NCBI GenBank assembly: GCA_020634615.1
Contig: JACKBI010000006.1
Coordinates: forward strand, 1-64,000
Direction: 5' to 3'
Origin: Anaerolineales bacterium
GTDB lineage: Bacteria > Chloroflexota > Anaerolineae > JAAEKA01
Length of the DNA: 64,000 nt
In this document: piece after piece, positions 44,680 to 53,278 of the stretch
Layout of the letters: every line of letters starts with the position of its first letter
Numbering within the stretch: the first letter of the stretch is position 1
Translations under genes and position numbers: made by a program
The notes under the pieces: model-generated
What the model saw: the letters and a program-made list of their open reading frames with translations, nothing else
Databases searched by the model: none
Told to the model about the DNA's origin: nothing

Positions 44680-46812
44680 ATGAATCCCATTTCGGCCTTT
44701 TTCGTGCGCAATATCATCGCCGTCTTCTTCTTCTACGGGCTGGCGTTCTTTGCCATGGGACTGGCGCTGTTGCTGGCCAGCCGGCGCACTTCCCAGTTTA
44801 CCTTTGCGCGCGCCATTATCCCGCTGGCGATTTTTGGCATTCTGCACGGCTTGCACGAGTGGATCGAGATGTACCAGAAGATCGCGACGCTGACCAGCGG
44901 CTATGTGCCGACGGAAGCGCACGAGGTGACGCGGCTGGCGTTCCTGGTAGGATCCTTTGCCATGCTGGCGGCTTTTGGTTTCACCCTGGTAAACCGGCCG
45001 CGCCAGAAGTGGACGCGCATCTGGTTGCCGGTGGCTGCCATGATCGGCATCTGGCTGGTTATCGTCCCCGCGGCGGCGCGGGTAACGCATGCCACGGCCG
45101 GGGAGACGGTGGCGCAGGCGGACGTCCTGTCACGCTACACGCTGGGCATTCCCGCCGCGCTGCTGGGTGCGTGGGCGCTAATGACCCAGCAGCGGACCTT
45201 CCGCGAGCACGAAATGCCCCAGTTTGGCCGCGATCTGATCTGGGCCACCACCGCGTTGCTGCTCTACGGTGTGGTTGGGCAGATTTTTGTGCGCAAGACC
45301 GCGCTCTTCCCTTCGACGGTAATCAACAGCGAACTGTTTCTGCAGTGGTTTGGTGTGCCGGTTCAGCTTTTCCGCGGCGTGATGGCTGCCGTCCTGGCGA
45401 TCTTCATGATCCGCGCCCTCAACGCGTTCGATATTGAAAACGAGCGACGTCTGGAGACATCCAACCAGGCGAGGCTCGATGCGCAGGCCAATGCGCTGGA
45501 AACAGAGCGGCGCATCAGCCGTGAGCGCCAACGTCTCAACGCTGAGTTGCGCCAGACGGCCCGCGAGCTGGGCCTGATGCTGGAGCTATCCAACCTGCTG
45601 GCTCGACCGCTGGCATTGCAGGATCGGCTGGATGGCGTGTTGCAGCGATTGCTGCACTCCCTTGCCTTTACCAACGCCGGGCTGATTTTGCTGCGTTCGC
45701 GCAGCAGCGGCGAGATCGACGTGCGCGCGGCCGGCGGTTACGACCAGGCGCAGGACGGTCAGGCCGGGGATCTGCGGAGTGAGCGGAGGCAACAGGCTGA
45801 AGACCTGGGCCGACAGTGTGCGTTGCTGGGATCCGCGCTCTGCCTGCACGCGGACGGAGAGATTCTGGAGGTGCAGCTTCAACAGGCTAGCGAGGAAGCG
45901 CCCTGTCAACGGCATCCCAGCCCGATTGTGGTGGTTGCCGTGCCTTTGGTCAGTCGCGTCCAGGTCATCGGCAGCCTCGTCCTGGCGCAGTCCACTGGCA
46001 ACCAGCAGCCTATGACGCTGGACGACATCGAACTGCTACTGGCTGTGGCGCAGCAGCTTGGTCTGTCCATTGAGAACGCACGGCTGGCCCAGGATGCGCA
46101 GGAACGGGAGCAGGTGCTGGCCGATCTGCTGCATCAGGTGGTCGAAGCGCAGGAGGCGGAGCGGCAGCGTATCGCCCGTGAACTGCACGATGCAACCGGC
46201 CAGGCATTGACAGCCATCGCGCTCGGGTTGCGAGGCATGGAGACGCAACTGGAGCGCGGCACATCTGACACAGCCATGTTGTCCTCGAATGTGCGCGAGA
46301 TCAAATCCTTCAGCACTAACGCGCTGGGTGAACTGCGCCAGATCATTTCCGACCTGCGTCCGCCGATTCTGGACGACATGGGACTGGCCGCAGCATTGAA
46401 GTGGTACGTGCAAGGATTCGAAGGGCGGCGCGGCATCGCGGGCACCTTTGTTCTCGAAGGTGCGCCGTTGCGTCTGCCATCGGAGTTTGAAACCGTGTTG
46501 TTCCGCATCGCCCAGGAATCGTTGACCAACGTCGCCAAGCACGCCGAGGCGTCAGCGGTGACGGTTCTGCTGCGGTTCACGCCCGGGACGGTCAGCCTGC
46601 TGGTCGAGGATGACGGCAGGGGATTCGACGCAAATACCCGTGGATTGGGTGGCTGGGGCTTGCTGGGCATGCAGGAACGGGCATCGCTGCTGGGCGGGCA
46701 ATGCAGGGTTGATTCAACGGCAGGCGAGGGAACCCGGGTCTGGACGACAGTCCCCTTGCCGGCCGAACTGCTGGAGATGAACTATGACACCAGTAAACCT
46801 GTTGTTGGTTGA
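44680..46812 (+). CDS. NarX-type sensor histidine kinase with N-terminal membrane domain and GAF
   Basis: A 710-aa protein. Residues 1-245 have about seven membrane helices; a coiled coil follows (ENERRLETSNQARLDAQANA), then a GAF domain (about 295-470), a HisKA_3 dimerisation domain with the phosphorylated His in ARELHDATGQALTAIALGL (about 500-518), and a HATPase_c domain (FRIAQESLTNVAKHAEAS; LVEDDGRGFD; GWGLLGMQERASLLGG). It passes phosphate to the response regulator whose gene overlaps its 3' end by 29 bp. The membrane domain could sense a membrane or redox signal. Its position next to cytochrome genes points to respiratory control. Confidence 0.9.
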   Translation: MNPISAFFVRNIIAVFFFYGLAFFAMGLALLLASRRTSQFTFARAIIPLAIFGILHGLHEWIEMYQKIATLTSGYVPTEAHEVTRLAFLVGSFAMLAAFGFTLVNRPRQKWTRIWLPVAAMIGIWLVIVPAAARVTHATAGETVAQADVLSRYTLGIPAALLGAWALMTQQRTFREHEMPQFGRDLIWATTALLLYGVVGQIFVRKTALFPSTVINSELFLQWFGVPVQLFRGVMAAVLAIFMIRALNAFDIENERRLETSNQARLDAQANALETERRISRERQRLNAELRQTARELGLMLELSNLLARPLALQDRLDGVLQRLLHSLAFTNAGLILLRSRSSGEIDVRAAGGYDQAQDGQAGDLRSERRQQAEDLGRQCALLGSALCLHADGEILEVQLQQASEEAPCQRHPSPIVVVAVPLVSRVQVIGSLVLAQSTGNQQPMTLDDIELLLAVAQQLGLSIENARLAQDAQEREQVLADLLHQVVEAQEAERQRIARELHDATGQALTAIALGLRGMETQLERGTSDTAMLSSNVREIKSFSTNALGELRQIISDLRPPILDDMGLAAALKWYVQGFEGRRGIAGTFVLEGAPLRLPSEFETVLFRIAQESLTNVAKHAEASAVTVLLRFTPGTVSLLVEDDGRGFDANTRGLGGWGLLGMQERASLLGGQCRVDSTAGEGTRVWTTVPLPAELLEMNYDTSKPVVG

Positions 46813-47446
46813 CGATCACGAGATCGTGCGTGCCGGGTTGCGCATGTTGTTCAGCGCCGAGCCGGATGTGCGAATCGTCGGCGAAGCGGCCAGCGGCCGC
46901 GAGGCCATCGAGCAGGTCGCCAAGCTCGCGCCGGACGTGGTGCTGATGGATGTGGCCATGCCCGACATGAACGGCATCGAGGCAACCAAGCGGATCAAGG
47001 AGATGTCGCCACAGGTTGCGGTGCTGGCACTGACGATGCACGAGGACGAGGAATATTTCTTCGAAATGCTCAGCGCAGGCGCGTCCGGTTACGTGCCGAA
47101 GCGGGCCGCGCCGGACGATCTGCTGTCCGCGATACGCGTTGTCAGCCACGGCGAGGTGTTCATCTATCCCAGCATGGCCCGGCTGCTGGTGAAAGACTTT
47201 CTGCGGCGGGCTGAGGACACCACGCCTCCCGACACGGAGCTGCTGACGCCGCGTGAACACGAAGTGCTGGCCTGCATCGCCGACGGCCAGACCAACCGCG
47301 AGATCGCTGAACAACTGGTGATCAGCGTCAAGACCGTCGATCGCCACCGTGAGAACATCATGCGCAAGCTCAACCTGCACAACCGGGTCGAGCTGGTGCG
47401 CTACGCCATCGAGAAGGGACTGATCCCGATTGGTTCGGACGGGTGA
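46784..47446 (+). CDS. NarL/LuxR-type response regulator
   Basis: A 220-aa protein. Receiver domain with Asp pair D10/D11, phospho-Asp D56 (VVLMDVAMPDMNG) and Lys near QVAVLALTM. The C-terminal LuxR-type HTH reads LLTPREHEVLACIADGQTNR, then EIAEQLVISVKTVDRHRENI. It overlaps the kinase gene, so the two form one system. A candidate DNA target (TATGGGG-N6-CCC) lies 45 bp after its stop and another near the cytochrome genes at 53.6 kb. Confidence 0.92.
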   Translation: MTPVNLLLVDDHEIVRAGLRMLFSAEPDVRIVGEAASGREAIEQVAKLAPDVVLMDVAMPDMNGIEATKRIKEMSPQVAVLALTMHEDEEYFFEMLSAGASGYVPKRAAPDDLLSAIRVVSHGEVFIYPSMARLLVKDFLRRAEDTTPPDTELLTPREHEVLACIADGQTNREIAEQLVISVKTVDRHRENIMRKLNLHNRVELVRYAIEKGLIPIGSDG

Positions 47447-47490
47447 TCAGTCATCAGTCAACGGAGCGAGAGACGCGACTATAGGGCAAA

Positions 47491-47537
47491 TATGGGGTAA
47501 TTACCCGATTGAATCTGAGGGCTGACCGTGGTACGCT
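47491..47537 (+). promoter_or_regulatory. Dyad plus promoter giving a leaderless transcript
   Basis: TATGGGG-TAATTA-CCCGATT (47491-47510) abuts TTGAAT (47509-47514), 17-bp spacer, TACGCT (47532-47537). Transcription would start at or next to the ATG at 47544, so the mRNA would have no leader; indeed no ribosome site is present. The dyad centre is at about -43, a normal place for an activator. The dyad resembles 53609-53628. Confidence 0.5.
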
Positions 47538-47543
47538 GAAGTC

Positions 47544-47975
47544 ATGGAAAGCCTGACAAACATCTGGTCAATTGCACTGCTCTTTAGCTTGCGTCTCGGA
47601 GTGCCGCTCCTCCTTACTCTGGTGCTCGGCTATTTGCTCAAGCGTCTGGATAGCCGCTGGCAAGCTGAAGCCAGGGAAGAACGCCGAGCCAGGGAAGCCA
47701 CCGCTGCAACCAGGCAGGTGGCGGTCCCGAAGCCCATCGGGCAGCGCTCGCCCCAGTTCATGGTGGCGCTGGACTCGCCCGGTGCGATGCCATGCTGGAT
47801 GGTCAAGGGCTGCACCGAAGCCATGCGGACCGCGTGTGCGGCGACGCATCAGCCCAACGTCCCTTGCTGGCAGGCGCGCACGGTGGCCGAAGGCCGGCTG
47901 CCTGCAGAGTGCAAGGGCTGCGACCAGCACATTCCGATGCCGTACGTATTGACCGAAACGAGGATGCTGCACTAG
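47544..47975 (+). CDS. Small membrane protein with a cysteine-rich two-CW-like C-terminal domain
   Basis: A 143-aa protein. One membrane helix (SIALLFSLRLGVPLLLTLVL) and a charged coiled segment (about 35-55) precede a cysteine-rich domain with six Cys: PCWMVKGC, RTACAATH, VPCWQAR and ECKGCDQH. The paired Cys-Trp motifs resemble the so-called two-CW domain of small bacterial sensor proteins; the assignment is tentative. The first helix is much like the mini-protein at 53279. It may be an accessory of the multiheme system. Confidence 0.68.
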   Translation: MESLTNIWSIALLFSLRLGVPLLLTLVLGYLLKRLDSRWQAEAREERRAREATAATRQVAVPKPIGQRSPQFMVALDSPGAMPCWMVKGCTEAMRTACAATHQPNVPCWQARTVAEGRLPAECKGCDQHIPMPYVLTETRMLH

Positions 47976-48100
47976 TGTCGCTGGAGACTTCGGAAGTCGC
48001 CGGTTGACCGGTTGAGCGACTCGATCCTGTTCAGCTACTCCTGAACGGACTCGGCGACTTCCGAAGTCTGAAAGACAAAATGAGGATGCTGCATTAGCGG
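47951..48100. repeat. MITE-like hairpin flanked by direct repeats
   Basis: GACTTCGGAAGTCGC (47986-48000) and its inverted copy (48054-48068) enclose further inner inverted words (GTTCAG...CTGAAC). Outside them, GAGGATGCTGCA(C/T)TAG occurs on both sides (about 47960-47975 and 48082-48097) as a direct repeat. This looks like an insertion at the 3' end of the small membrane protein gene with a target duplication, or a tandem duplication with an insert. Confidence 0.55.
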
Positions 48101-48104
48101 ACCA

Positions 48105-48875
48105 ATGAATAGTCCCGCAAAGACCAGATGGAGTCGCCTCAGCCCGTGGATGGCGATCCTTCTGACGGCGCTGATCGGTATGGCGACCATTCTGCTCACG
48201 GCTCTTTTCCAGCCGGGAGCAGTTGTGGTTGCCGATAGCTCGTTGGGCGTCGCCGGCAGCGCCAACGGCACGTTCCAGGGGCCGCAGCACTGCGCCGAAT
48301 GCCATCCTTCCGAGTTCTACTCCTGGGCGGGAACGACCCACGCGCAGGCCTCTTTCGATCCGATCTTCCAGTCCTATCTTCAGGGCGTAGAAAACCAGGG
48401 CGAGTGCTATGCCTGCCACACTACCGGGTACGACGCGCAGACCGGCCAGTTCGTCACCGCCGGCGTGACCTGCGAGTCGTGCCACGGGCCGTATCGTGCT
48501 GACCATCCCGGCCAGAGCATGGAAATCGCCACCGCGGACGAACTGTGCGGCACCTGTCACAAAAGTACGGTCGCCGAGTGGCGTACCAGCAACCACGGCC
48601 AGGCAGGCATCGCGTGTGTTGCGTGTCACGAAGTGCACACTCAGAAGATGCACATGCAAACCAACAGTGATGCCCTGTGTGCGGGCTGCCACGTGCGTGA
48701 GGCGCAGGATTCTTTCCATCAGACGCACCAGTCGGCGGCCGTCGGCTGCATCAGTTGTCACGTCGCCCGCCCCGCATTCGATGCCAGCGCAGCCGTCAGC
48801 GGCATGGCCAAGACCGGGCACTCCTTCGAGGCTGACCCGGGTGTTTGCGTAAACTGCCACGCTGAACTTCCGTAG
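48105..48875 (+). CDS. Membrane-anchored octaheme cytochrome c
   Basis: A 256-aa protein. An N-terminal anchor helix (WMAILLTALIGMATILLTAL, about 15-35) is followed by eight CXXCH motifs: CAECH, CYACH, CESCH, CGTCH, CVACH, CAGCH, CISCH and CVNCH. About 32 residues per haem is typical of wire-like multihaem cytochromes. Histidine-rich spacers (HTQKMHMQTN) could supply distal ligands. It should carry electrons on the outer side of the membrane. Its closest match in the window is the octahaem protein at 52284, so it may be an extra electron-exit subunit of the same system. Confidence 0.88.
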   Translation: MNSPAKTRWSRLSPWMAILLTALIGMATILLTALFQPGAVVVADSSLGVAGSANGTFQGPQHCAECHPSEFYSWAGTTHAQASFDPIFQSYLQGVENQGECYACHTTGYDAQTGQFVTAGVTCESCHGPYRADHPGQSMEIATADELCGTCHKSTVAEWRTSNHGQAGIACVACHEVHTQKMHMQTNSDALCAGCHVREAQDSFHQTHQSAAVGCISCHVARPAFDASAAVSGMAKTGHSFEADPGVCVNCHAELP

Positions 48876-48905
48876 AATTGTTGTCTTCCCCAATTTGAAT
48901 CGCGC

Positions 48906-48934
48906 TTGCACAAGGGGCTGGGACGCGCTATAAT
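48906..48934 (+). promoter_or_regulatory. Promoter of the anchored surface protein gene at 49102
   Basis: TTGCAC (48906-48911), 17-bp spacer, TATAAT (48929-48934). A leader of about 160 nt follows, with a small hairpin at about 48952-48977. No gene is seen in the leader. Confidence 0.65.
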
Positions 48935-49101
48935 CAGCCCGCTCCCTCTTGGCCGGGAATACCCCGCTTCCCGGTTCCGCGCTTACCTGCCTGCGAAAGG
49001 AGGATCTCCCGTGCTTTCGTGAGTTTGAGTAGACCCTCGCACAGGTCGCCCCTCGCATCTCCGCTTCGGTTCAGCCCACCTGTTTGGAGGAAAAGTCAAC
49101 C

Positions 49102-50040
49102 ATGAAACGGACATCGATAGCCTTGCTCATTGTCGTCGTGCTGCTGGCGCTAGTGAGCGCTTCACTGGTCAGCGCGACCCCGCTCTACCCACCCTCTGAC
49201 GATGGCCCGACCGGCACGACCGTGCAGTCTGCGCCCGGTCCATTTTCGCCGTCGCCCTTCAACCCCGACGCAATACTTTGGGACAACGGGCCGCTGGTCA
49301 ATAGCCCCGGCACCGGGCCTGGTGGTTCCGATGAAAGTATCGCCATGAATATCACCTACGGTTTGACCAGCCGTGGGTCAAATGTCAGTGCGCTGGCGAA
49401 CGCCCGGATCGCCGACAACTTTACCGTTGCCGACAGCGGCGGGTGGAATATCACTGGGATCACGTTCTTCATCTACATGGGCGGCGGTCCGCCCACGACA
49501 CCGTCGCCGTTCAGCGCGCTCAACTTCCAGATCTGGGATGGTCCCCCGGACGACCCGGGCAGCACTGTCGTGTACGGTGACACGTTCACGAATCGCATGT
49601 CCAGCACCTCCTGGGCCAATATGTACCGGCGACTGGAGTCTGAGCCGCAGGATACGAGTCGCCCCGTGTTTTTCCTGCAAGTCGCTGACAGTTTTACCTT
49701 GCCGGCCGGCGACTATTGGCTTGACTGGGAGGCAGATGGCGACCCGCTCTACAGCGGTCCCTGGCAGCCGCCGGTGACCATCGATGGCCAGACATCCACC
49801 GGCAATGCCAAGCAGTACTTTGGCGATGCGTGGCAGGAAGTGCTCGACGCGGGCCTGGGGACGCCATTGGGCGCTCCGTTCGTCATCGAGGGAACCGTAA
49901 ATCCGCCGACCGCAGTTACTCTCAGTTCGCTGACAAGCGACAGCGGCAGCAATGCGCTGGCGATTTGGCTTGTGGTTCTGACGCTGGGCGTGGCAGCGTT
50001 CGCTGGTCTGGCCCTTGGTCGCAGACGTCTTGCCCGCTGA
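49102..50040 (+). CDS. Surface protein with C-terminal PTAV/helix anchor
   Basis: A 312-aa protein. ATG at 49102 after GGAGGAAAA; signal peptide MKRTSIALLIVVVLLALVSA. The central part is a beta-rich extracellular domain (WNITGITFFIYMGGGPPTTP; LNFQIWDGPPDDPGSTVVYG; LPAGDYWLDWEADGD). The end is VNPPTAVTLSSLTSDSGSNA, then a membrane helix and GRRRLAR. This repeats the ending of the surface protein at 16626-19236 and is probably a sorting signal. The function is unknown. It interrupts the cytochrome cluster. Confidence 0.75.
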   Translation: MKRTSIALLIVVVLLALVSASLVSATPLYPPSDDGPTGTTVQSAPGPFSPSPFNPDAILWDNGPLVNSPGTGPGGSDESIAMNITYGLTSRGSNVSALANARIADNFTVADSGGWNITGITFFIYMGGGPPTTPSPFSALNFQIWDGPPDDPGSTVVYGDTFTNRMSSTSWANMYRRLESEPQDTSRPVFFLQVADSFTLPAGDYWLDWEADGDPLYSGPWQPPVTIDGQTSTGNAKQYFGDAWQEVLDAGLGTPLGAPFVIEGTVNPPTAVTLSSLTSDSGSNALAIWLVVLTLGVAAFAGLALGRRRLAR

Positions 50041-50148
50041 TAGCTGCTGACTTCAGGGTGTGTTTGCAGTTGAGGTTCGTGGTTGGCCCGGTCAGGAGGC
50101 CGGCTAAAGCCGCAACTGACTCATCGAGACGCCCTTGGTCGCAATAAA

Positions 50149-50185
50149 ACAGGGCCTCGACCGTGAATACCGGTCGAGGCCCTGT
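50149..50185. terminator. Shared bidirectional terminator
   Basis: ACAGGGCCTCGACCG (50149-50163) and CGGTCGAGGCCCTGT (50171-50185) form a perfect 15-bp stem with a 7-nt loop. T-rich flanks on both sides (GTGTTTGTG rightward, GTTTTATTG leftward) suit both converging genes. Confidence 0.8.
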
Positions 50186-50225
50186 GTGTTTGTGACGAGC
50201 TCGCGTCTCGGCTCGAATGCGCCGC

Positions 50226-51401
50226 TTATTCTGAGCCGGCGTGGTGGGGCGGATCGTCTTCGATGATATTGAGCAGGCGCACCCCCAGGATCCATGCCAG
50301 CGCGGCGGCGGCCAGGATGCCTGCTGTGGTCAGCCACTCGATCAGGTGCGGGAAGTAGCTCGCGCCGGACGGCAGTAACTGCGCAAACATGGTGGCGTCG
50401 AAGCGGTTCATCAACACGCCCAACAGGATCAGCATCAGGGCGATGCCAGTGCGTTGCAGGCTCTTGCGGCCGGATACGAGGATCAGCACGGCCGGCAGGG
50501 CAACGAATACCAGCATCTCAGTCCACCAGAGGGCTGCGAACCGGGTTGGCGCCAGCGCCAGACCGATGTCACCAGACACGATCACTTCACCCAGTTTCAA
50601 GGCAAGGTAGCCCAGCCCCACAACAGCTGCGCCGCGTGCCAGCCCGAAGATGATCTTGGGCTGTACCGGCTTGCGCGCCAGCCGCGCGGCCAGCCAGTAG
50701 ACGACGGCTGCCAGGCTCAGCCCGGCCATGATCGACGAGACCAGGAACATCAAGGGCAGCAGCGGCGTGTACCACAGTGCGTGCAACCGGTAGGGCATAT
50801 TCAGGTACAACGTGCCCAGGGTCGACTGGTGCAGCGTGGAAAGTGTCACGCCCAGAATGGCAACCGGCAGCATGATGCGCTCCAACAGCCGCGGCAGCTT
50901 CTCGATCCGCTTCCAGCGCAGCTTTTCCACGATGAAGGGGCTTGTCTCGATGATCAGCACGGTGGTATAGAGCAGGACACACCAGCTGATCTCGAACAGC
51001 GGCGAGTGCGGGTTCCAGAAAAGGATGAAATTGTAGAAGCGATCCGGCCGGCCCAGGTCCAGCACCAGCAACAGCAGCACAGCGACGTAGCCTGCCAGCC
51101 CGGCCAGGATAGCGGGCCGCACGGCAGCGTGATACTCGTGGCGGCGCAGGATGTGCGCCACGGCTGCCATGGTGAACCCAACGCCGGCCAGCGCGATCAG
51201 GCCAAAGTCGAACCCGATCCAGATGCCCCAGGAATAGGAGTCGCTCAGGTTGGTCGTTGCACCCAGGCCCAGCACCAGCCGGACAACTCCGGCCACTGCT
51301 CCGACGACCACCATCATGGCCAGGAGCACCACAGCCATCCGCCGATCCAGCACCGGCACGGCGCTGGATGATCGTCGCTCGACGCCAATTTCAGCGGTCA
51401 T
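50226..51401 (-). CDS. NrfD/PsrC-like quinone-reactive membrane subunit
   Basis: A 391-aa protein with about ten membrane helices. The start of the second half (SYSWGIWIGFDFGLIALAGV) and GRPDRFYNFILFWNPHSPLF fit the NrfD/PsrC fold that exchanges electrons with quinones in the membrane. It is the last gene of a leftward operon after an octahaem cytochrome and a Tat-type ferredoxin, overlapping the latter by 11 bp. Together these form a quinone-to-haem relay. No catalytic molybdenum subunit is encoded here. Confidence 0.85.
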   Translation of the reverse strand: MTAEIGVERRSSSAVPVLDRRMAVVLLAMMVVVGAVAGVVRLVLGLGATTNLSDSYSWGIWIGFDFGLIALAGVGFTMAAVAHILRRHEYHAAVRPAILAGLAGYVAVLLLLVLDLGRPDRFYNFILFWNPHSPLFEISWCVLLYTTVLIIETSPFIVEKLRWKRIEKLPRLLERIMLPVAILGVTLSTLHQSTLGTLYLNMPYRLHALWYTPLLPLMFLVSSIMAGLSLAAVVYWLAARLARKPVQPKIIFGLARGAAVVGLGYLALKLGEVIVSGDIGLALAPTRFAALWWTEMLVFVALPAVLILVSGRKSLQRTGIALMLILLGVLMNRFDATMFAQLLPSGASYFPHLIEWLTTAGILAAAALAWILGVRLLNIIEDDPPHHAGSE

Positions 51402-52287
51402 GGGTCACCTCTTCTGCAACTACCTGCGGCTGGGCGAGAAACTCGCGTCGCTTCGCCAGCCAATAGACGCCGCTTGCCAGCGCTGCCACCGTCAAGCCAA
51501 TCACCGGTGTCTTTTTCATCATCGCTTCCGCATAATGGGAGGGCGCCTGCGAGTCCAGCGTCGGCAGTCCCATGGCTGCAAATGGCACGCCGGAAAGGTA
51601 GAGGATGGACGTTCCGCCCGCCTCTGCCTCGCCGTAGACCTGCTCGATGTAGCGACCGGCGTTGGTGTCGATCTGGGCATGTGCCTGTGCCAGCAGATTG
51701 CTGCGGCGCCCGAAACGTAATGCTCCGGTGGGACAGCCGGCAACGCAGGCCGGCTGCTGCCCTTCTTCGAGGCGCGAGATGCAGAACTGGCACTTGTGGA
51801 TCAGCCCCAGCGGGTTTTCCCAGTCGTAGGTAGGCACGCCGAAAGGACACGCATACTGGCAATAACGGCAGCCGATGCACTTCTTGTCGTTGTAGACCAC
51901 CGGGCCGTCGGCCGATTTCGTGAGTGCGCCCACGGTACAGGCCGAGACGCAGGCCGGGTGCAGGCAATGCATGCACTGGCGCTTGATGGGCATCTGCTGC
52001 TCGATGCCGGCATCGCTGACGACCTGGCGCCGATCGACGAAGCTGTAGGCGTCGCTGTTCAGGCTGACGGGGACCGTGTCCGGTTCGGGGCGCTGATTGG
52101 CTTCTTTGCAAGCCAGCGCGCACGAGTCGCAACCGTTGCAGCGCGTCAGGTCCACCAGGACGCCCCATGAGTCGGCGGCGACGGGTTCGGAAGCGCGGAC
52201 CGGTTCAACCGCGGTGGCTGCCAGGGCCGACGCTGCACCGACGCCAACACCCATCAGGAAACTGCGTCGGGAGATGACCTCGCTCAT
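51391..52287 (-). CDS. Tat-exported four-cluster ferredoxin subunit (NrfC/HybA-like)
   Basis: A 298-aa protein. It starts at 52287 with SRRSFLMG, a twin-arginine signal, so it is exported folded. Four cysteine groups are visible: CNGCDSCALACKEAN, CMHCLHPACVSAC, CIGCRYCQYACPFGVP and CQFCISRLEEGQQPACVAGCP, enough for four cubane clusters. A C-terminal helix (IGLTVAALASGVYWLA) may anchor it. It links the NrfD-type subunit to the octahaem cytochrome. Its start overlaps the cytochrome stop by 4 bp (ATGA). Confidence 0.88.
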   Translation of the reverse strand: MSEVISRRSFLMGVGVGAASALAATAVEPVRASEPVAADSWGVLVDLTRCNGCDSCALACKEANQRPEPDTVPVSLNSDAYSFVDRRQVVSDAGIEQQMPIKRQCMHCLHPACVSACTVGALTKSADGPVVYNDKKCIGCRYCQYACPFGVPTYDWENPLGLIHKCQFCISRLEEGQQPACVAGCPTGALRFGRRSNLLAQAHAQIDTNAGRYIEQVYGEAEAGGTSILYLSGVPFAAMGLPTLDSQAPSHYAEAMMKKTPVIGLTVAALASGVYWLAKRREFLAQPQVVAEEVTHDR

Positions 52288-53246
52288 GACCGACTCCTTC
52301 CCAGCCGTTGCAGCATGAACCCGGCGATCAGCACGAACAGGATGCCTGCCATCCCGCCAACGCCGATGCCAAGTCCGAAGCTCAGGGCGGTGGCGCCTTG
52401 CAGCCACTGGCGATTGCCGGTTTCAGCAACCATCAACGCTGCGGCGGTCTCGGCTGACGCCTGGCTTGTCGAGGCGAAGGTTGGGTTCCAGTCAGTGTTG
52501 GCTGAGGTTCCGGTCGAATTGACCTGGAATGTATCGCTGTGACACGACTCGCAGACCGCGGTGTTCACCGAGAACTCGTGGCTGGGCGAGGGCATGGCGC
52601 CATCGACGGCGAGTGCAGTATCTGCGGGCGAGGTGTGACAATCAATGCAGGCAACTGTGGCCTGGGCGTGTGCAACATGCCCGCTGTCTTGCAGCCGCTC
52701 GCTGTGACATGACTCGCACAGCTTCTGGTCGTCCAGGCGCAGGTTCTGGGTGTGAGAGTTGTGACAGCCGATGCACTGCACGCCCGCCTGGCCGTGTGGT
52801 GTCGTCTGCCATTCGGCATGGGTGTCAACGTGGCAGTCGCTACAGATCGACGAGTCCACATCGAGCGGCATTTCACCGGACTCAGGGTGACCGGCGACCA
52901 ATGGACCATGGCATGCTTCACAGGTCACGCCACTGGCGGACGCCAGCGGCATCGCCACGTCAAAGCTGGTGGTGTGACATGTCAGGCAGTCGCAGTTGGG
53001 GTCACTGGCGTTTTGACATGTCAGGCCTTCGTGCCCCTTGATCGCATTCATCGCCGAAGCATGGGGCGAATTCTGCCAGTTGCGCACTTCGTCCTGATGG
53101 CACAGGGCGCAGGTGTTGGGATCGACCGGCGACGGCTGGTCTGCCAAAGCGACTGGGGCGGCCAGGATAAACAGACCGACCGCCGCCAGCACGATCGCCC
53201 ACCGTGCGATGCCGGTTGATAACTTGGGCTGCATGCCAGATAGCAT
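52284..53246 (-). CDS. Octaheme cytochrome c with C-terminal membrane anchor
   Basis: A 320-aa protein with a signal-type N-terminus (WAIVLAAVGLFILAAPVALA) and eight CXXCH motifs: CALCH, CLTCH, CEACH, CSDCH, CIGCH, CESCH, CIDCH and CESCH. A C-terminal helix (LSFGLGIGVGGMAGILFVLI) anchors it. The His-rich spacing resembles the octahaem protein at 48105. It is the second gene of the leftward operon and should pass electrons between the ferredoxin/NrfD subunits and an external carrier. Whether it is reductive or oxidative cannot be told from sequence. Confidence 0.88.
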   Translation of the reverse strand: MLSGMQPKLSTGIARWAIVLAAVGLFILAAPVALADQPSPVDPNTCALCHQDEVRNWQNSPHASAMNAIKGHEGLTCQNASDPNCDCLTCHTTSFDVAMPLASASGVTCEACHGPLVAGHPESGEMPLDVDSSICSDCHVDTHAEWQTTPHGQAGVQCIGCHNSHTQNLRLDDQKLCESCHSERLQDSGHVAHAQATVACIDCHTSPADTALAVDGAMPSPSHEFSVNTAVCESCHSDTFQVNSTGTSANTDWNPTFASTSQASAETAAALMVAETGNRQWLQGATALSFGLGIGVGGMAGILFVLIAGFMLQRLGRSRS

Positions 53247-53278
53247 GGCTTGCCTCCTTAATTTCTGAACGAGCCGTG

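Noticed and set aside
42226..45090. A 954-aa open frame on the minus strand
   Set aside because: It lies opposite the FAD/Fe-S oxidase, which has full domain motifs. The antisense frame is rich in Arg/His/Gln with no domain and no ribosome site; it is a shadow of GC-rich codons.
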